This document shows, piece by piece, positions 1-5,315 of a DNA stretch of 5,537 nucleotides. Each line of letters begins with the position of its first letter. Positions within the stretch are counted from its first letter, which is position 1. The notes below the pieces were generated by a model. That model made no database searches, had not been told where the DNA came from, and worked only from the letters and a program-made list of their open reading frames with translations. A program made the translations under genes and the position numbers. Source of the stretch: Chloroflexi bacterium UBA2235 (GTDB lineage Bacteria > Chloroflexota > UBA11872 > UBA12225); the NCBI GenBank assembly GCA_002347925.1, contig DDYL01000133.1, positions 5,051 through 10,587 of the forward strand. Direction: 5' to 3'.

Positions 1-180
1 CACGTCGACGGGATCACGACGACCGGTCTCGCGTACCCGCTCCACGGGGAACGCCTTGCGTGGGGAACCAGCCGAGGGATCAGCAATGAACTCCGGCACG
101 CCACCGCTACGGTCAGCGCTACCGCAGGCCGACTTCTGGTCATCCTCCAGCGTCACCACCATGCATCCTTGAACGGGTAG
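1..180 (+). CDS. thiN: Thiamine diphosphokinase, C-terminal fragment (5' end outside window)
   Basis: Frame 1 is open from the first base to a TAG at 178-180 and gives the last 59 residues of a protein. The segment contains TTGLAYPL, then GERLAWGTSRGISNE, then a strand ending GRLLVI. This is the ordered signature of the C-terminal vitamin-B1-binding beta-sandwich domain of thiamine pyrophosphokinases, in which the G-x-S-N-E stretch lines the thiamine pocket. The family transfers pyrophosphate from ATP to thiamine to give the cofactor thiamine diphosphate in the cytosol. The fragment ends with a short His-rich tail (RHHHASLNG) just past the usual LLVI end. The N-terminal ATP-binding domain lies upstream of the window. 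The identification rests on motif recognition, and the gene appears intact as far as it can be seen. Confidence 0.88.
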   Translation, partial: HVDGITTTGLAYPLHGERLAWGTSRGISNELRHATATVSATAGRLLVILQRHHHASLNG

Positions 181-346
181 GGGACGAAGAAATCACGCGG
201 TTTGGAAGCGGGGCGGGCGGAAACTGCGGGGAATGAAAGGTTGACAGAACTGTATTAACGAATGCTGGCATCACTAATTCAATAGGCCGCAAAAATGCGC
301 CATCGGGACGGGTCGGGGCACCAACTGGTAAAGGAGTGCCTACAGC
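181..346 (+). other. Intergenic region between thiN and the secreted C39-like gene
   Basis: This 166-nt gap holds no credible small ORF. A consensus -35 hexamer TTGACA lies at 241-246, but no good -10 follows at 16-18 nt; the sequence at 263-270 is GC-rich. The segment from about 246 to 284 is clearly more AT-rich than its surroundings, as expected of a promoter or leader. I see no hairpin plus T-run that would terminate thiN. Confidence 0.4.
330..336 (+). promoter_or_regulatory. Ribosome binding site of the secreted C39-like gene
   Basis: AAAGGAG sits 10 nt upstream of the ATG at 347. It is a strong Shine-Dalgarno match and fixes the start codon, which is immediately followed by a well-formed signal peptide. 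Confidence 0.75.
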
Positions 347-1693
347 ATGATTGGCAGTCGCATCTCGACCAGACGAATTTTCGCTATCGCCCCCATCTTG
401 GTGGTGTCTGCACTTGCGTTGGCCGTTTCTCCAGCGTCCCTCACGAGTGCAGCGTCGATTGCCCCGACGTCCACGCGGGCACCTACCGCCACCGTCACGC
501 GTACGATTACCCCCACGCCCACGAAGACACCATCACGAACGGTCACACCTTCACGTACCCCTGCCCCGACAGCGTCCCGGACCCCCACAGCGACACCGAC
601 TGTGACACGCACCGCAACAAGAACGGTGACGACATCCCCCACTAGGAGCACCACGCCTACCCGGACGGTCACCAAAACCCAAACACCCGTTAGCGGGCAG
701 ACGGCCACGGCCACACCACTGTCCGTGACCGTCAGCAACTCTATCCCGGCAAGGGTCCAGTGGAATGCCAACTACGGCTATTGCGGGGAAGTCTCGTTCA
801 TCCAGGCAGGAATGTTTTACGGCCAATACATCTCCCAGTACGACGCCCGCGCACTGGCCAGCCCCGGCGTGGCACAGAACCTCGAGAGTTCCCAACTCTT
901 AATTGGCGTGAACGACGTGGCCACGGCGGCCCGCATGCACCTCACCGCGAACGCATGGACACCGCAACAATCACCAGACCCCACTCCATTCCTCGCGTGG
1001 GTCAAGGGGAATGTCGCCCGAGGCTACCCCGTGGTCATCGGGTTATATACAAATAATTACAAGTTTGACGGAGCGACCAGCCCGAACGCGGGAAACTCCG
1101 AATACGATCACATCGTCACCGTCACCGGGATCCAGTCCCGCGGTGCCATCTCGAACCCGGCGACGTACCTCGCCTCCGACGTGATTACCATCGAGGACCA
1201 CGGCATCTGGACGGACCCGGGAAGCACCGTACCCCCGTTCTTCTTCTCATTCCCGGCGGGAACATTCCAAGCGACACGGCAACAGGCAAACGCCCCGGCT
1301 GGGCCAGTCTATTCGCTCGCCAGCGACACACCGAACTACGGGATCGCGATTACCGGGGTCCTGGACACTGATCGCGTCACGTTGCCGGTCCGCCTCACGT
1401 CCAGTGCCAGCAGCGAGACCCCGGACTTGGCGGACAATGCAACGGCTAGGCCGGCATCGAAGCCCGTCACCCTCACGGTGACCGTCTCCAACCTGACACC
1501 TGGTGTGGCCTACAACCTCTACCGGTATGCGTCAATGGCAGCGGTGCCGGACGCACGCTTCAATGCAAGCGCGCCGCAGGCGGTCCAGAAGACCGCCTTC
1601 ACCATCACTTCGGGCACGACCTACACCACGTCGGTCACGATTGCGTCGAGTGACGTCGCGGTGTTCCGTGCCGTCCCCGCATCAGCTTCTTGA
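347..1693 (+). CDS. Secreted C39-like cysteine-peptidase-fold protein with Thr/Pro-rich linker
   Basis: This 448-residue protein has four visible parts. Residues 1-35 are a signal peptide: basic SRISTRR, then a hydrophobic core, with likely cleavage after LTSA. Residues 41-125 are a low-complexity Thr/Pro/Ser/Arg linker with no acidic residue. Residues 136-290 look like a C39/papain-like domain: Gln138 and YGYCGE with Cys146, then EYDHIVTVTG with His255, then TIEDHG with Asp284 as a possible third residue. Residues about 370-448 are beta-rich and may form a small sandwich domain. Cys146 is the only cysteine in the protein, which supports a catalytic role. The protein should act outside the cell, as a peptidase or a related thiol hydrolase; substrate unknown. 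The ATG at 347 has a strong ribosome binding site. There is no ABC-transporter fusion, so it is not a bacteriocin-exporter C39 domain. It could also be an inactive binding protein. The fold is inferred from motif order; the specific function is not recognised. Confidence 0.72.
   Translation: MIGSRISTRRIFAIAPILVVSALALAVSPASLTSAASIAPTSTRAPTATVTRTITPTPTKTPSRTVTPSRTPAPTASRTPTATPTVTRTATRTVTTSPTRSTTPTRTVTKTQTPVSGQTATATPLSVTVSNSIPARVQWNANYGYCGEVSFIQAGMFYGQYISQYDARALASPGVAQNLESSQLLIGVNDVATAARMHLTANAWTPQQSPDPTPFLAWVKGNVARGYPVVIGLYTNNYKFDGATSPNAGNSEYDHIVTVTGIQSRGAISNPATYLASDVITIEDHGIWTDPGSTVPPFFFSFPAGTFQATRQQANAPAGPVYSLASDTPNYGIAITGVLDTDRVTLPVRLTSSASSETPDLADNATARPASKPVTLTVTVSNLTPGVAYNLYRYASMAAVPDARFNASAPQAVQKTAFTITSGTTYTTSVTIASSDVAVFRAVPASAS
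467..721 (+). repeat. Low-complexity Thr/Pro/Arg linker coding segment
   Basis: Residues 41-125 of the secreted protein are almost entirely Thr, Pro, Ser, Ala, Val and Arg, with recurring TPT, SRT and TRT units. About eleven Arg or Lys residues and no Asp or Glu occur in residues 41-110. The DNA uses varied synonymous codons, so this is a diverged protein-level repeat and not a recent tandem duplication. Such linkers usually act as extended, often glycosylated spacers between the membrane or wall and an exported domain. Confidence 0.8.
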
Positions 1694-1709
1694 CAGTCAG
1701 TAAAACACC

Positions 1710-2615
1710 CTAACAGGTAACGTCCTTGCCCTCACTGCCAAAGACCGCAAGGCGCTCCGCCGGGGTGATCCGGGAAGCTTCGGCAGGTACGTAGACGAAC
1801 TGCAGAGCGCGCCGTCGCATTGGCGACGCGTTTGCCGGAGTCCCGTGCAAGAGATAGCTGTTGAAGAACAGCACCCCTCCCGGGTCAAGGGGCGCCGCCA
1901 CGACGCGAGCCCGTTCGACGTCGGTGTCACAGATCTGCCAGTCGCGACGCTTGAAATGCACGACCGCGCCCTCACGATGGCTTCCAGGGATCAGGTACAT
2001 GCACCCGTTGGCCTCGGTCGCTGCATCGAGTGCGATCCATACCGTCACGACCCGTGCATCAAGCGGCAGGTTCCAGTACGCATGGTCCTGGTGCCACGGC
2101 TTCTCGCGTCCGAGGCGCGGTGGCTTGATAAGGGCCTTGTCTTCGAAGATGGCTGGTTCGGCACGGATCATCCGGCGCGCCATTGCCAGAAGGCGCGGAT
2201 GGGTCGCGATTGCATGCAGACGCGCGTCGTACTGGGTGAAGCCGGTCAACTTCCGGACGTAGTCCTGCTTGGATTCAGGGTTCAATGTCGAAAGGATGCG
2301 TCGGGCACCCGCCTCGAACTGCACACCCCGGAACCCTGGCACCTGCCCGTCAATCAGGGTCACCATTCCGTCTAGCGCGTCCCCGACCTCAGCCGTGGTG
2401 AAGAAACCCGCAATCGATACAAACCCCTCGGTCTCGTACGCCTCGAGATGTCCTTCGCTGTTGGCATCCCACGCATCGTGACCCGAGATCGGGACAATCA
2501 CCCGGTTTGCGACGTACAGGCCGGGATCGTAAACGCCCGGTTCAAAGGTATCGAGAACCCCGCCGGCAACCTCATCCGGGACGTCCGGTGCCATCGACAC
2601 AGTAGTAACCACCAT
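1710..2615 (-). CDS. Phytanoyl-CoA dioxygenase (PhyH) family Fe(II)/2-oxoglutarate oxygenase
   Basis: The 301-residue protein matches PhyH-family non-haem iron oxygenases in length and motif order. These cytosolic enzymes couple oxidative decarboxylation of 2-oxoglutarate to hydroxylation of a small-molecule substrate. Visible elements: LEAYETEGFVSIAGFF at about residues 57-72, the typical N-terminal opening; KPWHQDHAYWN with iron ligands His175 and Asp177; LIPGSH at 208-213; the distal ligand His257 in SYLLHGTPAN; and the RRRALQFVY stretch at 267-275, whose arginine should bind the 2-oxoglutarate carboxylate. The full facial triad is present, so it should be active. An in-frame extension reaches 2720, but the ATG at 2615 is preceded 7 nt upstream by GGAGGG, and the extension is not family-like, so 2615 was chosen. 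The stop is 16 nt from the stop of the convergent secreted-protein gene. Bacterial members hydroxylate varied substrates including lipids, ectoine and secondary metabolites. The neighbours do not reveal the substrate. Confidence 0.88.
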   Translation of the reverse strand: MVVTTVSMAPDVPDEVAGGVLDTFEPGVYDPGLYVANRVIVPISGHDAWDANSEGHLEAYETEGFVSIAGFFTTAEVGDALDGMVTLIDGQVPGFRGVQFEAGARRILSTLNPESKQDYVRKLTGFTQYDARLHAIATHPRLLAMARRMIRAEPAIFEDKALIKPPRLGREKPWHQDHAYWNLPLDARVVTVWIALDAATEANGCMYLIPGSHREGAVVHFKRRDWQICDTDVERARVVAAPLDPGGVLFFNSYLLHGTPANASPMRRRALQFVYVPAEASRITPAERLAVFGSEGKDVTC

Positions 2616-2622
2616 GTCCGTG

Positions 2623-2628
2623 CCCTCC
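2623..2628 (-). promoter_or_regulatory. Ribosome binding site of the PhyH-family gene
   Basis: On the minus strand GGAGGG lies 7 nt before the ATG at 2615. It decides between this start and the longer in-frame candidate at 2720, which has no comparable site. Confidence 0.75.
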
Positions 2629-2689
2629 AAAGTACCCGGGCAGTCCAACTTCTCCCCCGCGGGGTCTGACCCGGGACCGTCGGCATGGT

Positions 2690-2704
2690 ACCCGCGCAAC
2701 GGGT
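2690..2704 (-). repeat. Small GC-rich hairpin in the PhyH leader region
   Basis: ACCCG and CGGGT form a perfect 5-bp inverted repeat around a 5-nt loop, about 75 nt upstream of the PhyH start codon. A second GC palindrome, GGGTC-T-GACCC, lies at 2662-2672. If transcription starts upstream of these, they would fold in the 5' leader. They may be chance structures in GC-rich DNA. Confidence 0.3.
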
Positions 2705-3020
2705 GACGGGAATTCACCAAGCCACCGGGGCCATCTCGTCGTCATCGGATGCCACTGCGTGCACGGCAATGCAATGAGACGGTGGGATGGCGGCAACCAC
2801 CGATCCGCGCATCGCGCACGATATCCCATGGTGTCCAATCCATAGGGTGACCTGCGTAGGCGCAGTGCTTGGTTCCGGGCCCCTCGCATGGGAATGAACC
2901 AGTGAGGCTTTGCGGATTTCCACTCCCGAACCGGTGCGCCGTTGCGTTGGAAAGATCGCGGACGACGCGACTGTCCACCGCACCACGGGCTAGGCGCGAC
3001 CCGTCGACCAGGCAAGACCA

Positions 3021-3062
3021 TTCCCACCGTTCATGGTGTGTGATGCACCTTGGGGGTGGGAA
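3021..3062 (-). terminator. Inverted repeat downstream of the MATE gene, possible 3'-end hairpin
   Basis: TTCCCACC at 3021-3028 and GGTGGGAA at 3055-3062 form a perfect 8-bp inverted repeat. The 26-nt loop contains a nested GGTG/CACC stem (3035-3038 with 3046-3049). It lies about 30 nt past the MATE stop codon, where a 3'-end structure would be expected. No T-run follows on the minus strand, so it is not a classical intrinsic terminator. It could instead be a Rho-associated or RNA-stabilising hairpin, or a protein-binding site. Confidence 0.35.
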
Positions 3063-3093
3063 CTGTCCTGGCGCGCAAAGACTGGCTGAACGC

Positions 3094-4602
3094 CTAGTCC
3101 AGAACGACGGCGGGCATCGGTGGCATACCGGCCGTGCGTTTCTGCCACCCGCCCTTGGAAAAGCGCCACCATAGGGCCGCGTAGTTCACCAGGGACGACA
3201 CGCCGAAGCCCGCGACTGCACCGGCCAGACCCCAACCGAGCACTGCAGCGCAGACCCATGCAACCGGCAGGATGATGAACCACCCGGTCACTATCGAAGT
3301 GATCATCGGGAAGCGGGTATCTCCGACACCCCGCAGGGCGCCACCCAGGACGAATCCGAGACCGATGATCGGCATGCCCGGAATGAATGCGTAGAACCCG
3401 CGGGCCGCCTCCTCGATGGTGGCGGGATCTGTCGTGTACGCCCCGGCAATCGCCGATCCGAACAGGCCGAACAGCACGCCAACAATGACCATCCAGCCAG
3501 CTGCGAGCTGTTGGGCAAACCGCGTCACCGCGGTGGCACGAACCAAGTCCTTGGCGCCGACGGCCTGGCCGACAAGCGAGGTCGTCGCAATCATCAACCC
3601 GATCGCCGGCAACCAGGCAAGGGAACCGGTCCCGAAGGCGATCCGTTGCGCGCCAAGCACGGTCGTCCCAAGCGAAAGAAGGATGCGACCGAACACGAGG
3701 AACATCAGTGAGAACGACAATTGCTCGATCACCGCGGGCAGGCTGAGCGTCAGGAACTGTCGACCGATGTCCAGGTTCGGTTTCCAGCCGGAATGTCCGA
3801 GAGGCGCACTCTTTCCGAGGCGGATACCGTCGGGTGTGGATGGACGGAATAGGGCCACCACCATCAGGATGGCACCAACCAACCGGGCGATGTTTCCACC
3901 CCACGCGGCCCCAACGATGCCCAGATCGGGCGCGCCCCATGCACCAAAGGCAAGGGCCCACGCGCCCACGATGTTGATGACGTTGACAATCGCTCCGGCA
4001 ATCATCGGTGTGCGGGTGTCTCCGGCACCCCGCATCGCCCCGCCAACGGCAATCTGGATGGTCAACGGCGCCAAGCCAAGCATCGACACGATAAGGAACG
4101 ACGTGGCAGTATCGGCGACCTCGCCCGTCGCCCCACCCAATGCAACCGCCGGCCCCGCGAGCGCGATTCCCGCGATGGAGAGGATGATGCTCAGGGCACC
4201 ACCGAAGACGACACCCTGGCGCAGGGCACCGGCGGCACGGACTGGAGTGCGGGCACCGGTCGCCTGGGCGACGAGGACCGTGGTGCCAATGCCAACCGAC
4301 ATCAATCCGCTGAGCACCACAAAGAAGACCTGCAAGGCGACCCCAGACCCGGCGAGCGCGATGGTCCCAAGGCGACCGGTGATCGCGACGTCCGCGATGG
4401 AGACCGCGGTGGACAGCAGTTGTTCGACCACCACGGGCCACGCAAGGCGGATCACGTCCCGGCGAAGTTCGCCTCCTGTCATCACGACGGGAACCTCAGC
4501 TTCGCGGGCAACGCCGGAATGGCCATCGGAAGGCGGTCCGTTACCCACAAGATCGACAGCACTGGAGCTTGGAGCATCATCGGGCAGAGTCGCAATGGAC
4601 AT
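3094..4602 (-). CDS. MATE family efflux transporter (multidrug/toxic compound extrusion)
   Basis: The 502-residue integral membrane protein has the two-lobed MATE architecture of about twelve helices. The lobes begin with matching segments: RLAWPVVVEQLLSTAVSIAD at residues 52-71, followed by VAITGRLG, and LSLPAVIEQLSFSLMFLVFG at 286-305. Each lobe later carries the diagnostic loop GGAMRGAGDTRTPM (187-200) and GGALRGVGDTRFPM (420-433), an internal duplication typical of the family. Asp71 sits in the first helix, as in many members. Such proteins export organic cations, drugs or metabolites in exchange for Na+ or H+ across the cytoplasmic membrane. Residues 1-45 are a hydrophilic extension with no similarity I recognise. 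The ATG at 4602 has GAAAGG 6 nt upstream. A GTG at 4641 would add 13 residues, but its GGGAG is only 4 nt away. The gene is divergent from doxX. Substrate and cation specificity cannot be read from the sequence. Confidence 0.93.
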   Translation of the reverse strand: MSIATLPDDAPSSSAVDLVGNGPPSDGHSGVAREAEVPVVMTGGELRRDVIRLAWPVVVEQLLSTAVSIADVAITGRLGTIALAGSGVALQVFFVVLSGLMSVGIGTTVLVAQATGARTPVRAAGALRQGVVFGGALSIILSIAGIALAGPAVALGGATGEVADTATSFLIVSMLGLAPLTIQIAVGGAMRGAGDTRTPMIAGAIVNVINIVGAWALAFGAWGAPDLGIVGAAWGGNIARLVGAILMVVALFRPSTPDGIRLGKSAPLGHSGWKPNLDIGRQFLTLSLPAVIEQLSFSLMFLVFGRILLSLGTTVLGAQRIAFGTGSLAWLPAIGLMIATTSLVGQAVGAKDLVRATAVTRFAQQLAAGWMVIVGVLFGLFGSAIAGAYTTDPATIEEAARGFYAFIPGMPIIGLGFVLGGALRGVGDTRFPMITSIVTGWFIILPVAWVCAAVLGWGLAGAVAGFGVSSLVNYAALWWRFSKGGWQKRTAGMPPMPAVVLD

Positions 4603-4608
4603 CGGACG

Positions 4609-4614
4609 CCTTTC
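4609..4614 (-). promoter_or_regulatory. Ribosome binding site of the MATE gene
   Basis: GAAAGG on the minus strand lies 6 nt before the ATG at 4602. It favours that start over the GTG at 4641. Confidence 0.55.
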
Positions 4615-4836
4615 GGGGTTTCCATGAAGAAGATGGCTCACGGTTCTCCCAAACCGGCCTAAGAGTGTACGCTCGAAATTGCTCCGCGTAGGCCTTACTG
4701 GCCCGGTGGGACCCCGTGGTCATATCCCTGACTTCCCGACCCGGCGGACGGGCAACGTGATTCCGTGCAGCCATCCCCGGATTGCCGCTGGTCTGGCCGA
4801 TGGTGCTGCGCGCAGACGACCATCAACCTTTCCGAT

Positions 4837-4856
4837 ATTATTAACGTAGTAACAAT
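4837..4856. promoter_or_regulatory. Operator-like near-palindrome upstream of doxX
   Basis: The 20-nt block has the dyad ATTnTTAnnnnnnTAAnAAT, with six of ten base pairs symmetric, in a markedly AT-rich island within GC-rich DNA. It lies 74 nt before the doxX start codon. TATTAT at 4836-4841 or AACAAT at 4851-4856 could serve as a -10 element inside or over the dyad, so a bound dimer would block transcription. Dyads of this size and AT content are typical targets of MarR- or HxlR-type winged-helix repressors, which often control small membrane oxidoreductase-associated genes such as doxX. No regulator gene is in the window. Confidence 0.4.
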
Positions 4857-4918
4857 CAGTTGCATTGCCTTGACGGGACGGGGCACACCCATTCCCGGCA
4901 CGGACGTAGGAGAGGAAC

Positions 4919-4923
4919 GGAGA
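4919..4923 (+). promoter_or_regulatory. Ribosome binding site of doxX
   Basis: GGAGA lies 7 nt before the ATG at 4931. A second purine-rich AGGAGAGGA just upstream is too far to be optimal. Confidence 0.65.
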
Positions 4924-4930
4924 CCCGTCA

Positions 4931-5299
4931 ATGGATTACAGCGACATCGGCCTCTGGATCGTTCAGGGACTACTCGCATTCGCCATGATCGCGTCCGGTG
5001 GCATGAAGGCCGCAACTCCGCGCGAGAAGCTCATGGCGCGAATGGCATGGGTTGCCGGCTTTCCCACATGGGCACCCGTCGCAATCGGCGCCGCCGAGGT
5101 GGCAGGCGGGCTCGGGATGATCCTGCCGTGGGCTAGTGGCATCTTGCCCGTACTCACGCCGGTGGCCGGAGCCTGCCTCGCCATCCTCATGGTTGGCGCG
5201 GTGAAGGTACACGCCGACCTCTCTGACCTCAAGGGTGGAATTCCGGCGGGAGTCCTGGGCCTCCTTTGCATCATCGTCGCGGTTGGACGATCACTCTGA
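4931..5299 (+). CDS. DoxX family small membrane protein
   Basis: The 122-residue protein has four hydrophobic segments at about residues 8-26, 46-64, 68-92 and 104-120. This is the length and layout of DoxX/DoxX-like proteins. The first helix is followed by SGGMKAATPREKL, and the second opens with the small-residue-rich IGAAEVAGGLGMILPW, both typical of the family. Many bacterial DoxX-like proteins are linked to redox or thiol stress and often lie under MarR- or HxlR-type regulators. The biochemical role of stand-alone members is poorly defined, and no cysteine pair is present in a redox motif here. The ATG at 4931 is supported by GGAGA 7 nt upstream. The next gene begins 16 nt after the stop, suggesting an operon. 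The protein could also be described simply as a four-helix inner-membrane protein of unknown function. Confidence 0.82.
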   Translation: MDYSDIGLWIVQGLLAFAMIASGGMKAATPREKLMARMAWVAGFPTWAPVAIGAAEVAGGLGMILPWASGILPVLTPVAGACLAILMVGAVKVHADLSDLKGGIPAGVLGLLCIIVAVGRSL

Positions 5300-5315
5300 T
5301 CAGCGTGGGCTTCGC

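Larger units (their letters stand above)
2616..3093. other. 478-nt region without a credible gene, between the PhyH and MATE genes
   Basis: Several open frames cross this stretch on both strands, but their translations are rich in Arg, His, Cys and Trp, resemble no family, and lack good ribosome binding sites. It should hold the promoter and leader of the PhyH gene (minus strand) and the 3' end of the MATE transcript. Two inverted repeats are visible, at 2690-2704 and 3021-3062. I see no tRNA, riboswitch core or clear sigma-70 promoter. Confidence 0.5.
4603..4930. other. Divergent intergenic region between the MATE and doxX genes
   Basis: This 328-nt stretch should carry promoters for both divergent genes. 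Short open frames here have no family resemblance or ribosome binding sites. The notable element is an AT-rich block at 4835-4863 containing a near-palindrome at 4837-4856. A TTGACG hexamer at 4870-4875 resembles a -35 box but has no -10 at the right distance. No clear promoter for the MATE gene is visible. Confidence 0.5.

Noticed and set aside
340..771. Valine-rich 143-residue frame on the minus strand
   Set aside because: It is the antisense reading of the Thr-rich linker (ACN codons read as GTN) and has no ribosome binding site or family resemblance.
1694..1709. Bidirectional terminator between the convergent genes
   Set aside because: Only 16 nt separate the stops, and the local sequence gives no stable stem followed by a T-run in either direction.
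1845..2375. 176-residue plus-strand frame antisense to the PhyH gene
   Set aside because: The PhyH frame on the other strand has an intact iron-binding triad; this frame shows no family features.
2616..2720. 35-residue N-terminal extension of the PhyH protein
   Set aside because: The ATG at 2615 has a strong GGAGGG site. The extension has none, and its sequence does not look like a protein domain or signal peptide.
2869..3174. Possible small plus-strand gene of 101 residues in the PhyH/MATE gap
   Set aside because: It has no ribosome binding site, an Arg/His-rich composition with no family resemblance, and its end overlaps the 3' end of the MATE gene.
2990..4441. Long minus-strand frame of 483 residues overlapping the MATE gene
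   Set aside because: It is out of frame with the MATE protein, which has clear helices and duplicated motifs. The translation is an Arg/His/Cys/Trp-rich shadow caused by GC-rich codons.
3416..4627. 403-residue plus-strand frame antisense to the MATE gene
   Set aside because: It has no recognisable domain, and its Pro/Thr/Arg-rich composition is what antisense reading of a GC-rich membrane protein gives.
4870..4875. TTGACG as the -35 box of doxX
   Set aside because: The sequence 16-18 nt downstream is GC-rich and gives no plausible -10.
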